Translations under genes and position numbers: made by a program
Source of the DNA: Phoronis australis
Taxonomy: Eukaryota; Phoronida; Phoronidae
Reading direction: 5' to 3'
Length of the DNA: 62,000 nucleotides
NCBI GenBank assembly: GCA_002633005.1
Contig: NMRA01000436.1
Coordinates: 208,127 to 270,126 of the forward strand
Notes under the pieces: generated by a model
The model's database searches: none
Told to the model about the DNA's origin: nothing
What the model saw: only the letters and a program-made list of their open reading frames with translations
In this document: one piece after another, positions 1 through 12,561 of the stretch
How the letters are laid out: each line of letters begins with the position of its first letter
Position numbering within the stretch: position 1 is the stretch's first letter

Positions 1-152
1 CAATTGCATGAGATCGAGAAATACTCTGTATGGTATGCAATTGCATGAGATCGAGAAATACTCTGTATGGTATGCAATTGCATGAGATCGAGAAATACTC
101 TGTATGGTATGCAATTGCATGAGATCGAGAAATACTCTGTATGGTATGCAAC
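1..152. repeat. 37-bp tandem repeat, about four copies
   Basis: A 37-bp unit beginning caattgcatgagatcgagaa repeats at positions 1, 38, 75 and 112 with essentially no divergence, and the last copy decays near 150. The array starts at the window edge, so its full length is unknown. Near-identity suggests recent expansion. Open frames through it reflect the repeat and are not genes. Confidence 0.95.
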
Positions 153-2110
153 TGTACTCAACTTTATTTGGCACGATAACATCAGTTTTAAAACCAAGTA
201 GGAATTCTAAAATAACACGCGTTTTAATTAAAGCTGTTAAATTTGGTAAAGGGTGGTCGGTCCTATGGATTTTTATAACTTCACCATGTAAACAACTTCC
301 ATGTTCTGCGTTGCATCAGCACTACAATTGTGTCACGGTAAAGGTGGTATTTCGAAACAATTGAGGGTAAATGGCCTGCTTGATGAGTAGATTTGCTCGA
401 ACATGATAGCAACACCCCACATGCATCGCTTTATTAAGTACAGTACAACGACCTGGTGGAGGCTTAACGACAATTGTAATGGAATAAATAAATAATGAAA
501 CAGACAACGTGATCTCACACGCAATACGGAAACTTAACAAATTCGTAATTTTGCAACTCAGTCGTACTTATCGGCCAACACACTAGTATAAAATAAAATG
601 ACAATCCAATTCAGCAAAACTATTCGCCCTACGAACTTAATAGAATAAGTCAGTTTTATACCATTATATTTTAATTTCAAAAATGCAATGACTAATCTTG
701 AAATTAACTACACTGTAGAAAAATTCACGTTAACTCAAAACGAGAAGAAATACCGATCCGGACACTTCCCCGCCCCTACAGCACGTCTCTTTAATCGGTT
801 GTGCTTTCCGACTGACACGACAAAACCAAAATATCCATGCGAATGAATATATGACTGGTTAAAACATCCCTGAACTTTAAAGTTGGCTACACGACTCCGT
901 TTCCTTGTCAATACCCAAAAGAAATTCCCGAGGACCTCGCCCTCATACAGTCAGGTAAAGTCTTGTCCTCCGTCCTTCCATCGAGCCATATGTTTTAGTT
1001 TCTCTAGCCAACCCCTCGCTTTGGTATCGAGAGCTTTTTTATTTCTCTAGTCTATTCTGTACGCTTCGTTCACGAAAATCATCACAACAAAAACGCAACA
1101 AAGGAAAACAATGGCAGTGACCTATAGGAGATACACGTAACCATGCGACGCGTTTACGCCCGTCGCATGGATCTCGCAAGTTTTAACAATACCTTGCAAC
1201 CTCCATACGACGTAATTTGGCATGAGTTAGACAAGCTGAATAATGTGTTTCTATATTGAGCAACATAACATGTCTACAACTTTGTTTGTCCCTTCCCCAG
1301 TCACTTTTCCACAGTCATTAATATATGTGACTTTTTTCATGGTTCGTCTGAAATACCTACAGACTGTCATTGGAAACTGTATCCATGACGATCAGTTGAT
1401 CCTCGAGTGTGTTCACATTAATAGCTTAATTGTGTTCACATGGTCAATTATGGATTTCTATGGAGTCCAACGACAGGTACATCCAGTCCTTGAAGTCTTC
1501 TCATTTCCTCCAACTGTGTGCATTTGTTTTCCGATGTCTCATGTCAAATGAGGTATCGATTCCTCGGCTTTGTGTTATATTTACATTTAAACTGAGACAC
1601 TGCTATCGTATCTGTGTGTTGACTTTATTTTAAACACTTTATCGATGGAATCATGTCAACCATAAACCACTGAGGCCAATCAAAACATTCTTATCACCAC
1701 TTTGAGCACGCTATATACTCGCACATTGCACTACAAATTAGAATGACAATCATAACCAATGAAGTTTATAAATCAAACTTTTAGGTCTCTTTGTTGTGGC
1801 ACTACACCCGGCTTGGTGATCGCAAATATTCTGTGGTTCAAAAAAACTTAACGGGAAAATATAGTTATTGAAGTCAACACTCCAAACGTCGTATTGAAAT
1901 CACGCAAGAACCCAAGAAGCTGTTAAAATTTGCCGATTTTTGTGTTTACTTTGCCACAAACACAAATAAAATTCCGAAATTAACCATTCACAGCAACTTA
2001 AGTCATTGGCCGAATTCTCGTCGCCGCCAGGTTTTCGAATCCAGTTTAAAAACTCAGAAAAGTAATGTAAATGTTTAAGAAATAGCTTAGCTTGAAAATG
2101 GGTCTGTGAA
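153..2110. other. Unassigned stretch, no supported gene
   Basis: Open frames here are short, lack recognisable domains and are not bordered by convincing splice sites. The only structure noted is a perfect 10-bp inverted repeat at 1141-1170. Confidence 0.5.
1141..1170. repeat. Perfect inverted repeat, 10-bp stem and 10-base loop
   Basis: ccatgcgacg at 1141-1150 is exactly complementary to cgtcgcatgg at 1161-1170. It could form a hairpin, but nothing around it indicates a function. Confidence 0.7.
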
Positions 2111-2203
2111 CACCAATACATGTGACATGCAGTGCCCAGTCCACCAATACATGTGCCATGCAGTGCCCAGTCCACCAATACATGTGCCATGCAGTGCCCA
2201 GTC
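2111..2203. repeat. 31-bp tandem repeat, three copies
   Basis: The unit starting caccaatacatgtg and ending gcagtgcccagtc occurs three times in direct tandem (2111, 2142, 2173). Copies two and three are identical and copy one has one change. Confidence 0.95.
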
Positions 2204-2929
2204 ACTGTACACGAACTGTTATCAATGTTTCCACTCATCTCTGTCTTTTAATGCTCGACGAATATAATTGCAGGAAGTTTCAACCAACGTTCGCAAAAGA
2301 ACCAAGGGCACAAGGGCAAGATGCTTTCACCTAAGGGGACTGCCTGACGTTATAAACACTTTTACAGCAGGCAAAATACATGTTTTTGCTAAACAAGTCC
2401 GCTTCCGTTCCTACAGAGCGTGCTTTCCTCGGTTGATTGCACGTTTCGCTATGAACTCGATCGCAGAGGCGAGCGTCAAGAGCAGACGTTAATAGTTTTA
2501 GCTAAAAGGCCATTTTTCAGTGCGCGAAAAGACTCGAGGATGTACATAATGTAATGTCTATGAAAATATCATTCTACACTATATACCAGTTTGCCAACAT
2601 TTTTCTTGAATTGTCTGTCGTGTTAATTGTTATTTAACCTGAATAATAGTAAGAGAGAATTATCGTCAATGGAGACAAAGTTAAAACGACGCTTGTTTAT
2701 CAAAACCGTAAGACCAAAAATCATACACGTTTATGGTAATTTTTTGAAGATGGAGTCAAGTGGTGCGGTATTTATTCCTGCTAAGTGTTTCAAAATGAAA
2801 CTCAACCTGAGAAGAGGAAAATGATTCTGGATTTGATTTTTTCTTTAGTCATCGTTTGGAATACCTGGCGTTTCAAACCATGTGTATTCTTTCTTACTCC
2901 TCTTTATTCAGCTATGCAACAACACGCTA

Positions 2930-3488
2930 GATCTCGGCTCATCGTACATGTATGTTACGGCACAGTCACAGACCACGCCCTATTTCAAATGTGCAGTCGG
3001 TGTCCGGCAAGGATGTATTTTTAGTTTCCGGCTGTTCTCGGTGTTTGTTAGCACACTAGTGTCTGATATTAGAGAAAATGTAGGCAGAGGCACATGTGTC
3101 TCCCCCCGTTGTGATATAGGTTTTATGTTCATTGCTGATGATTTAGTGCTGGTGTTGAATACTGTTGCTGATGATTTAGTGCTGGTGTTGAATACTGTTG
3201 CTGAGCTACAGATGAAGCTCAATGCCCTCGAAAAGTTTTGTCGAGACTGGAACTTGCAAGTTAATTTGGAGAAAACAAATATTGTGGTATTTAAGCAGTC
3301 ACATTCTCCTGCCTACTTAAATGGACAGTTTTGCAAGCCAAGCTCGAAAAGCATTGAGCGTTATTAAAGCCACTCTGTCAACAATTAACCGTATTTCCCA
3401 TGGAGTGCATTTTAAATTCTTTGACTCTATGATAATGCCCATATTAACATATGGTGCAGAAAAATGGGGAACATCAAAAGATGTGTGA
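2930..3488 (+). pseudogene. LINE reverse-transcriptase fragment, two frames
   Basis: The first frame (to about 3332) covers RT motifs from CAVGVRQGCIFS through the catalytic IADD and the thumb-side NLEKTNIVVFKQ. A 33-bp segment spanning the ADD motif (gctgatgatttagtgctggt onward) is repeated exactly in tandem, so ADDLVLVLNTV appears twice. The reading frame then shifts at about 3333. About 30-40 residues normally found between VVFKQ and the following A-KAL segment appear to be deleted. The second frame (3333-3488) runs ASQARKAL to LTYGAEKWG and stops at 3486-3488. It cannot encode an active enzyme. Confidence 0.85.
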
Positions 3489-4261
3489 ATTTCTTGAAAA
3501 AGTTCATAATGATTTCAGTAAATACGTTCTGAGATTGAATATTAAAACGCCAAATGATATGGCTCGCGGTGATGGGGGGGGGGGGGGGGNCTATTGTTGA
3601 TTACAAAATATATGTGTAAACCAATTATCTTTTAGACAACATTTTTTGGTATCGGAGAACATAGGTACCCACTGAAGTGCAATAGTATGCGTAGGGAACA
3701 AGGTGAAAACGGTAATTGTTACTGGGCAAACCGTGTCAAAGAAATTTTGTGCAGGTACGGTTATGGAAACGTGTGGTTATTTGACCCAGGCAATATTGCT
3801 GAATTTATTATGGTATTCAAGCAGAGATTACTGGATTGTGGCGTACAGGAATGGCAACTGGAAATAGGTACCTCAAATAAATATGAATTTTATAGTCTTA
3901 TTATACGTGATCATCTTAACGAGCAATATGTGAATTGTTTAAGGGCTTATTCGAGAAGAATACTAGCGCAATTTCGATGTCCAGGTCACTCACTTAATAT
4001 AGAGAAAGGGAGACATATGGGTATTGCTAGAAGTGAGTATGCGGCATATGCTGTCTGGGTGAAAATGAATATGAGTCTCATTTCGTGTGTCGATGCTCTG
4101 TTCTTGAAGACCTTAGAAGAAATCTTCTACCAGGGCTTGTGAATGGTAACTATTCTCTTGTTAGGTTATTCCAACAGAAAAAAACATGACAGTATACAGC
4201 GCCTTGCATTGTATATTCAGAAGGCCATAATGGCTTTAAGAGAAGAAGTGCTCTCCGAGTA
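3484..4261 (+). pseudogene. LINE ORF2 C-terminal region, frameshifted
   Basis: From 3484 the third frame gives CEFLEKVHNDFSKYVLRLN up to a poly-G tract and an N at 3590. The frame resumes around 3650-4030, with NWA-like YWANRVKEILC, QEWQLE and a CPGHSLNIEKGRH segment, typical of the domain after the RT. Another shift near 4030 exposes CGIC, a downstream H and C, and a final basic helix ending in a stop at 4259-4261. At least four frame changes are needed to read it. Confidence 0.8.
3574..3590. other. Poly-G run ending in an undetermined base
   Basis: Sixteen G bases are followed by one N. Homopolymers of this kind often mark a base-calling problem or small collapse, so the frame break here may be technical. 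Confidence 0.8.
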
Positions 4262-4840
4262 AATACACTGGATCTACATTGGAATTTATGCATTTATGTA
4301 TGAGTAGGCAAAGCCTATGATATACAATAGACGATATTATTATTGTTATTATTAATGAGGGCGAGGTTTTTTTAAAGCCCGTGAGTGCATGTTTCAGCAT
4401 GAGTCGGATTAAAGACAAGAAACAACATTACTCGTTTTGGCCTAATAGAAAAAATATAAAGTAATTGATTTAGACGATCAATGTTTGTGGTTTCCGTAAA
4501 AGTCGTTTCAGCAACTGAAAAAATACTAACGTAATACCATGAGGAAATAAGATAGTCTGAAATAAAGATAAGCATGCTGAATCTTGTTTTTTGTAGATCG
4601 ATCACTATTTATGTTGGTTATAGAACAAGGCCCAAACTGATAAAACATTCACATATTCTCGTTAACGGTAACAGTAGGCCTGTGGATACCAGTATCAGTA
4701 TTTCAACAAACTAAACTAGAATTCAAAGACATAACGCGCACATCATCTGATTAAGATCAAATGTATGTTCTTAATTTCGACAATGCCTTTTAAAAGGAAA
4801 TTCGTTATTTGTGCTTCCAATGTTACACGAGACCACGTAC

Positions 4841-5115
4841 CTGTGAATGTCGAGCTTGTGAATATTCGAACAATTTTTGAGCTTAAGGCTGGAAGGCCGT
4901 CCAGCTTGCCAGACATGACTTTGTAAAACTTCTCGTTCCGTACTGGTTTCTCATCGTTTTCATTATAGACGTCGGCATTCTCAGCGACATGTGCCGGGTC
5001 TGTCTTGCCACGCCCGATCTTGCCAGCAGATGACTCCCTGTCGCTCCCTGAATCCGGGACAATAACACTAGACGTTTTACGACTCATAGTCTGGAGGCGG
5101 GAAAAAACATTGCAC
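4841..5115 (-). CDS. First coding exon of a NACHT/STAND-type protein (DUF4062 start)
   Basis: A minus-strand exon is bounded by an acceptor (tttttttcag before 5115) and a donor (gtacgt at 4840-4835). The ATG is at 5087-5085, after 28 nt of leader, and gives 82 codons plus one base. The first ~60 residues are charged and probably disordered (MSRKTSSVIVPDSGSDRES). Then comes SGKLDGLP and, at residues 70-82, IVRIFTSSTFT. That motif is characteristic of the DUF4062 region that opens NPHP3-like and NACHT-WD40/TPR proteins. There it is normally followed by D-T, and the phase-1 end (a lone G) would allow Asp. Such proteins are cytosolic NTPase-switch scaffolds or sensors. No second exon was found to the left, so the gene probably continues past the window edge across a long intron containing the LINE. 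A truncated gene copy cannot be excluded. Confidence 0.75.
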
Positions 5116-5689
5116 CTGAAAAAAATGTTTAGCACTTAATTTGCTAATGCGCTACGCATAATCCAGACGGATGAACTAGGGTTACGATTCAGAGTCACGC
5201 AAATATTGTGCCGTGGGTTACTGTGACATTCTACTGTACTCTCACCCTTAAATAAATTGCACACCTCAGCCACTGCTATCTTACCAATTTAATTACAGAG
5301 CCGATACGTACTATAGAACTTGAGCGATAACCTGTGTTCAGGTTGCTACATTCTTTCTGTCTACAGCAAACAGTGCAGGCTGCCGACGAGCAGATTACAA
5401 ACATCTTATGAGTCTCAGAATTGAGTAGCTTTTGATTAAACAAAATACGATCGAAAATGGATAATATTGTCCGCGTCTCGCTTTCGGCACGAAATATATG
5501 TCAGACTTAGTGAAATTTGATCGATTCGGGTGGTTTGCGAACAACCCATGAAATTCAATCTCATTCCATTTAACAAGATTGAGATTTGTAGTTATGTCGT
5601 GAATTTGAAAGAATTTTTTATATCTAGTGAGGAGCAGTTACAGTTACAAGTACAATGTCCAATTTTTGAAATTGTCCAAACAGTGACCG

Positions 5690-5927
5690 GTGTCAGATGG
5701 TGCTTACCATAGCTACACGTACCAAATTGTGTTGGTTGATGATTACCATAGCTACATGCACCAAACTGTGTCGGATGCTGCTTAACTTAGCTATGCATAT
5801 ACCAAACTGTGTCGGATGTAGCTTACCATAGCTACACGTATCAAACAGTGTCGGATGAAGTTTACCTAAGGTACATGTGCCATACAGTGTCAGATGATAT
5901 TTACCTTAGCTGCATGTAGCTGCAAGT
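5690..5927. repeat. Degenerate ~40-bp tandem repeat, six copies
   Basis: Copies of a unit like gtgtcggatgtagcttacca followed by tagctacacgtaccaaact begin near 5690, 5729, 5768, 5809, 5848 and 5887. They are 10-25 percent diverged and have small length changes, so the array is old. Confidence 0.9.
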
Positions 5928-8900
5928 TCGTCAACCTTCGCAAACTTAGATTCACTCAACGGGCTTAAATCGAACGTGAGAAATAATCTGCACAAAACCT
6001 GTTTTTCCACTTATACGACACTGAACCCCAGTCTTGCCCAGGGTAGGTGTATTCTGTGTCGCACATTATAGATCACCAACGGAAGATTCTCTTGCTTGTG
6101 CGGCTATCCTCAAACCGACTTAGGATCGAGAACTCAGACTTAGCACATGTGGTGAGTTTCAATCAGAGGAACATAATTATATTTCGTTTTAGCTCTATGG
6201 TCAACAATATCAGACCTGCTTTCGCCAGTGTACAGGACCATACATCCATTTCATCATTGTTGAATCAACCCGACAAACAAATAGCAACCTAGTTTGCTGT
6301 CAATTTTTGGAGTCAGTTAGACCCATTGATTGTTCTATTACGTACTGGAACTGAATTTCATCACTATCTCTATGTGTATACATTGTAAGCGCTGAAGTTA
6401 TATCGTTCAATTCGTTCTTATTTATTCTGTCTGTTAATATTTTCGTTGAACTATTGTAAATTTTATAATATTTTGTAGCCATCATCTTTGTTTTGATTTT
6501 CAATTACACTGTACTAAAACTACTAGTACTAACTACCAATTCTAACCTGCACAGATAAAGCGCTTTTTTTCTAGCTAATGCGTGGATGCTTTACTCGTGT
6601 CCTTGTGGAGACCCCTGTTGACCAATATGACTAGTGTCCTCAAGAAAAATAAAATGGCCCAGAATAAATACTCTGTTTTTACCAAAGACGCCATTGTACC
6701 GTCATGGGTATTGCAGTACCCGGATGTTAATGTGGCGGCAATCGGAGTACATTCCTTGTACGTATCACAGGTCCCAGAGACTTTGCCAAGGCGCGAATGG
6801 GGCCGGGTCAGGGTCTTCACCCTTTATCCTCACTCCATTACCGGTGCGATAAGATGCCATTTGAAAGGGGTTACGAACCACAACGCCCGCTGTACTCTAT
6901 CAGACTGGGTTTATGGTGGATATACACAATTTATTCAAGAATATGTAAATTACCTTTGGATTTGCCTGAAGAGAATTGAACAAACTGCATAAACTATGAA
7001 AATAGGGATAAGAGCCTTTGAAACGATGCTCAAAATTTGTGTTTATTATGCTAAATTTTGGATATAAATTGACACTTTGAAGGTACAGACATCACGAAAA
7101 CCACCTGGATAATGATAAAATACTTGCGGTGGATTTGACAACGAAGTCACCTATTTGAACCAAATAATCCCTGTACTCTGCAACTAAAATGGCATAACTA
7201 CATAACTCGACACTTCCTTCACGCAAGGTCTGCACGAGACCTTACGCCGAAACTTACGACTGGTCGGAGGCATCCGTTTATACCAGAAGTATAGAATCGT
7301 TGTCAATTTATCATAATTTAGTGAAATAGCCCCTGATAAGACGTGTTGAACAAACTGCTAGTGTAGGAGAGGTGGTAGTCTTCAAAATCTGGAATCTTCA
7401 TTTTTTGATAGCAACTGGAAGTGTTTAGAAAACATTTGCATCGATTTTAGGCGGATTGTTAACTATGCGTATACAGTCTAGACGTTTCGAATACAACATG
7501 CAGTGAACGGCATCATGGCGCCAGATACAAAGAAAAACGACAAGCAGCGTACGCTTTCTTAAGAACATGTTATTTCCTTTAACAGAGAGAAGTTCTATCT
7601 TCGCACTCCGATAACTCGTACCTGACGACGTTTTTAATTCGTATACGAGTACCGAAGCTTGTAGCGAGGTCGACTGGTCTTGTCCGAACACTTGTCTGCA
7701 CACCCCGATTAGATGTATACGGTAGTCCATTACGACTAACAGAATAGTGCAGAGTAGGCAGGGCACACTCCCTGATTTTTCGACTACTCGATCTTAAGCC
7801 ATGTCTACACTGCGAAACGTTGAGAAAGGCTACGTAATCTGTTCGGATTTCCGAATAAAATAGAGCATGCCCGATTTTGCTCTGAATGTCGATCGACTGT
7901 GGAGAAGTCGTATGCGACTTTTGGACCTATCCGAAAGTCGTTTAGCATAAACTTTGAGTAGGCATGGATTCAAAGGAACGCATCAATTGGAAACAATAAG
8001 CATATTATTGTGCTGATGATTGAACATCCCTTCGGCATTTAACACATGAACATATTGGTAGCGCAAAGCTGTTCATCAGTGTGGGTCGAGGGGGTGCTGC
8101 CAGTGGTCCCTGAATACATGTACATGTATATGTGTTTCTATATGTAGTAGCGTTACCTCACTGGTGCCAGCTCCATTCGTCCTTTGGAAAGCACGTAATG
8201 TCATAACAGTCCGTAAATCGTCGTAGGTCCTCAGTCACGCAAGACAATCGCTACAAAAGCTAGCGTGCCCTCTTGCTTCGTTTTGACGTCTGATTGAATG
8301 GTGATATCTCGCGAAGTCTTGTGCGCTTTGAGTTTTCGCGAGTTTCGTGAGCCTGCGCAAAGGTTCTTAGCCTGGTAATATGCTACCGTGCCATGTCACT
8401 ACCCTTATCCCTCTCTGTGTTTACAACATCTACTTAGACGACGGGATAGAGATACTCCACAGCCCCGTGCACAGGGATCTACCGTCTAACGTGGCTGTCG
8501 TTACCACGCTAGTTTCGTCATGTAAGACATCGATAACGAGCTATGCAGGTTTAAAAGTAAATAAACCGCCAAACACAATCATTGGACTTGGCGTTAATAT
8601 TAGCTTGACGTTATCTAATGACATTAACTCACCTCAATTGGATAACGTTTAACTCTGATCAGAGCGACGGCAGTTACTTCAAGTACGGTTGTCTTTTCTG
8701 CAACTACCTCCTCCACGGTATTTACCCAAGCGACTTCCACGATACAGTCTCTAATTTACTATAAATACACAATCGAAACTCGACTGGTCGCAATATGAAG
8801 GGAGAACCGTTATATATCGATCCGGTCCCGTTCGACTTTGTTTAGTCTTTGTTACTCTGATTTACATAAACCCTTTAGGAAAATTATCTCGCCATGAACG

Positions 8901-9257
8901 CATTAGTCAAATATCGACGATGCTCACTCGATGAACAGTGGGTTATTTTATCCGCAAACTACTTTTTAGCTAAATGTCACTTTACTGGAAACAATACTAA
9001 GATAAATGAACGCAAAGTTTGCACAATGATGGAGAAATAAAAGATTGACTCTAGAAGGGATACGTCAAGTTTACTTTCAATTTGTATGGGCGTGATTTCT
9101 TTCTCAAGACTAAATATATAATTTGATTAAAACTAAATTTTATTGCTTATTTGAAAAATGACGTTTAAATTTAATGCACAGAACGTTGGAATAAGCAGCT
9201 CGTCACCAATAACTATTCTCTTTCAAATTATGTTTATCGATATTGTTACTTGAAAAA
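5928..9257. other. Mostly unassigned stretch
   Basis: Several open frames of 60-136 codons occur (for example 6582-6992 on + and 8380-8652 on +), but none shows a recognisable domain, and their frames overlap one another. Only one candidate exon with paired splice signals was seen, at 7622-7735 on the minus strand. Confidence 0.4.
7622..7735 (-). CDS. Possible internal exon, unrecognised
   Basis: The segment lies between a good acceptor (cactattctgttag before 7735) and a donor (gtacga at 7621-7616). It is open in one frame with phase 1 entry and exit: VMDYRIHLIGVCRQVF, then QDQSTSLQASVLVYELK. The composition is protein-like, but I do not recognise a family and found no partner exon. A chance open segment between splice-like sites remains possible. 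Confidence 0.3.
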
Positions 9258-9264
9258 TCAACAC

Positions 9265-9301
<37 letters not shown>

Positions 9302-9372
9302 GCCATCATCATCATCATGGTAATCGTCAACATCACCATCGTCATCATCATCATAGTCATCGTCATTGTAAT
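9258..9372. repeat. (CAT)n microsatellite
   Basis: Long runs of cat/atc triplets are interrupted by cgc and agt variants. Read on + they give a poly-His open frame, which reflects the microsatellite and not a metal-binding protein. Confidence 0.95.
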
Positions 9373-9384
9373 TATATTTTATTT

Positions 9385-9795
9385 TTTGTCATTGATGTTG
9401 TTGCTATCATAGTTCTTATTAATCTCGTAATCACTCTTAATACAATTATATTTTTCATCATTATTAATCTTATTGTTGATACACTTGTATTTTTCATCAT
9501 TATCAATATTATTTTTCATAGAAATATATTCTTCATCATTATTAATACAGTTGTATTCTTCACCATGATTAACAAAATTCTTAATAAAATTGTATTCTTC
9601 ACCATTATTGTTAATACAATTGTATTCTTCATGATTATTAACATTATTGATAATAAAACTGTTTTCTTCATCATTATAAAATTATTGTTAATACAATTAT
9701 ATTCTTCATCATTATAAGTATTTTCGTTAATACAATTGTATTTTTCATTATTGATATTGTTAATGCACGTGTATTCTTTATCAATATTGATATTA
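9385..9795. repeat. AT-rich degenerate tandem repeat, unit ~30-40 bp
   Basis: Variants of ttaatacaattgtattcttc followed by atcattatt recur about ten times with irregular spacing. The first ~330 bases keep an open hydrophobic frame on +, explained by the repeat composition. Confidence 0.8.
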
Positions 9796-10539
9796 TCACT
9801 TGTATTAAAGTATGTTTAAGCCTATTATTATTGAGAGCTTTAATATTTTACAGGCATTGTTTTCATTATAATAACTAAACTACACTACCACCTCTCACAG
9901 AAAAGCGACAAAAGTCCATCACAACCACCAGGACTGAACCAAACATACAATCTTTCTAGCAGACTAATTAAGTCGTTATCGCTGCAGCTTAATAAAAATT
10001 AAGTTGCAAGTTAATAACGACAACGACATAATTGATTCATTATAATAAATGAACTGATATAATTACCTGTCTCCATGACCACGTTATCAGGTGAAAGTTC
10101 AAGACCGCCACAAGCCAATACGTATATTAACTGAAGATCGACGTTTTCCTAACGTTATAGGAGTTGCCATGTGATATGGACATTAAACAAGGTGTACTGA
10201 CGACGAACAACGCTCAGGAAATTATAAACTAACCCAAGCGAGTCTAACAGGAAACGAGTCTAAACAATCCCGTCTTTAAAAAAATCAATATCTGATTAAA
10301 ATCAGTGTTATTTTTGACGATTATAGGTTTTCGTATCAAAGTGTGAACAGTTTGATTGCCTACTCAATTAAGTTATTTCTACGGCTGACGAAAGCCTTCA
10401 CACGGTCTGCGAGATATTAAACAAAACAGTCTTCACTTCGTTGTTACCAAAATATATAAACCAAACAAAGAATGTTTCAGATTGAACAAAGATTACTGAC
10501 GGTCAATAATGAAAAAAACAAACGGTAACAGTTTTATTC

Positions 10540-12215
10540 AAATATGACTACAAGTGCAACTCAAAGCGTTGAAATGCACCCACAACCACTGCAAACAGCA
10601 TGCCTCTAAAGGTGTTGGTAACATCAAATGGTCGACATATGACACAGAGTATGCCCGACCCCTCCAACATTGTAAAAGCGTCGTTGTCTCTCTAATAGAG
10701 AATTGCTTGCCACATTTCATTAAAATTTGTCAAGGATGCAGGGACAAACATAATAAAATCAACTTGCCACTAGGAGGCACAATTGTTGTAGGTCTGTCTA
10801 CCTGTTCAAAGAAAATCATTACATTTGCCGCGTTTCATAAAGATACGGCTTGGGGTTTAGCAGATACATGTGCATCCGTAGATGCAAACATTTGTCTCAG
10901 GGGATCAACAACAGTCGGACGCGTCCAAATATCAAGGCCAATCGTGCTGTCGTCAGTTGAACCACATCTGCCAATTGGCCTTCTAGGCAGCTTGGCAGAT
11001 ACAGTGGCAGACGACAAAACAGACTAAAAATATTAAAACTGATCACTAGGTGACGCGACATAAAAAGTAGAAATGTGTCCATTACGAAAACATATTTGCC
11101 AAACTTATGAAAACCGCCATGGAACTCTGAAGGTACAGAAGGAAATGTAAACAATTAAATTGATAGCAAGGAACACTGCGTTTAATCAAGTCCGTCAAAG
11201 AGTCGTAGTCGGCAGTTGTCAATACATAGACCTGCCAAGTTTTATAACGATCACATAATCGGTTAAGGAAATACAGCCGCGGAAACAAACTAAAACTGAA
11301 TTGCAACCAGGGAACACCACAGCTGCCAAAGTCAATGTCAGTCCCAGTCCTGACATCATCACATCTATCAATTTTTGTAAAGATCAATTGATCTGTTTAG
11401 CGGATGAAGAGACAGACAATAAAATAATAAAATGGCGACAAAATGACACAGAATATGTTGAATCAATCTAAAATTAAAATGCACTATTCACGTCTTATAT
11501 TGTCAACATAATTGTCAAATTTCATAAAAACGCGTTAAAGAGCTCCGGAGATACAGAGCCAAACTTACAAAAGCGTATAATATTGCAACTAGAGGACACA
11601 ACAACAGTCGGATTAGTCCGAAACCCGTGGTATTACGTCGTTAACTTCACAAGAAACACGTACAATATAGGTCCACTAAGCCTCACAACGATCTTGGATG
11701 TGAATTAAGGAAATACAGTTGCGGAAGGAAAAAATTGTTACAATTGTCGGATGCTCCGAAACTCCAAGTTAAGCGTGTTGCTCTCATCAAAACATACCTG
11801 CATGCCCATGTTCATGATGATCCTTTGATCTGTTTGGAGGATAGAGAGACGAAAGCCAAACGCAGTTTCGAAGAATGTGCACAAGGAGGCCCATAACACG
11901 TCAAATCCGTCAAACAACTTACAGTATATTCGTTCTCTTGATAAACACTTATTTGCCAAACTTCATGAAAATCCAATCAACAACGTTGCAGCGGCTAACG
12001 TAGAAAATAAATTGCCACTAGAGGGCACAGCGGAAACCAGTTCCGTCGAAAACTCGTTTTCGTCTGTCTTCAGCTTCATAGGAGCACATCTGCCAAATCT
12101 CATTGAGATCCCGAAAGGGGTTTATGAGATACGCCGAACGTCAAGAGATGGAGGCAAGTATAAAATTAACACAGTCAAGAGAACTGCCGGAAGTTTACTA
12201 CGTACAATCTGAATG
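10540..12215. repeat. Cluster of degenerate dispersed-repeat units with a 'gccactaggaggcac' core
   Basis: Recurring blocks read roughly gccaaatttcatgaaaatc, a short spacer, a purine-rich 'gagatac' block, ttgccactag(a/g)(a/g)ggcac, and then (c)agtcgga-cgtccaaa. Good copies are near 10700-10930 and 11940-12130, with weaker ones between. A related cluster is at 16420-17060. The conserved order of blocks points to a decayed interspersed repeat family, and the long open frames here (for example 10554-11027) run straight through the repeat units. No transposase signature was seen. Confidence 0.6.
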
Positions 12216-12224
12216 GAAAAATCA

Positions 12225-12228
12225 TTAA
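12225..12228. repeat. Left TTAA target-site duplication
   Basis: TTAA lies directly outside the left inverted repeat and is matched by TTAA at 13522-13525. Confidence 0.8.
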
Positions 12229-12385
12229 AGGCGAAGGCAACCTTTTCCATGTCATTTTGAGCCAAAATAAGGTGGGTTGGTTATCCTAGACATATTTTCA
12301 ACTTAATTACAGCTTTTCGTAATTTTATTAATTACTCCTCCGCTACTCCGGAAGTGACGTTTTAGGAGGCAAGCGTTTCCCACCA
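12229..12385. repeat. Left terminal inverted repeat (~155 bp)
   Basis: The repeat runs from aggcgaaggcaaccttttcc to tttaggaggcaagcgtttcc and is the reverse complement of 13366-13521 at most positions. It contains ccggaagtgacgt, an ETS/CRE-like sequence that might contribute to promoter activity for the gene starting at 12562. Confidence 0.9.
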
Positions 12386-12561
12386 CTTGGTTTTGCGTTG
12401 ACTTTACCGTGCGAATCTGTTCTATTCTACTTTTGTTTTGTGCTGTTTTTCAACAATTGTCGCCACCACTTTCCATCGGCGAGTATTCTGCGGAAAGATA
12501 GGCTAGTAGCGAACTCAACTACGTTGGATTTAGGGATTGTTTAGTGTGTTGTAAGCTGAAA

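Larger units (their letters stand above)
2880..4355 (+). mobile_element. 5'-truncated, frameshifted non-LTR retrotransposon (LINE) remnant
   Basis: Pieces of a LINE ORF2 appear in order in shifting frames. The reverse-transcriptase palm has VRQGC and then a diverged IADD in place of the usual FADD. It is followed by the post-RT region (LTYGAEKWG, then FLEKVHNDF) and a C-terminal Cys-rich segment with CGIC spacing that ends at a stop at 4259-4261. A short 3' tail then runs into an ATT-rich simple repeat at about 4336-4355, a common LINE ending. The endonuclease and N-terminal RT are missing, so this is a dead 5'-truncated copy. It lies antisense to, and probably within the first intron of, the NACHT-type gene at 4841-5087. 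The clade was not resolved. Confidence 0.88.

Noticed and set aside
9250-9717. 155-codon + strand frame with a long poly-His start
   Set aside because: It is a (CAT)n microsatellite followed by an AT-rich tandem repeat. The frame follows from composition.
10554-11027. 157-codon + strand frame
   Set aside because: It lies across recurring repeat units that also occur at 11.9 and 16.5-17.0 kb and has no recognisable domain.
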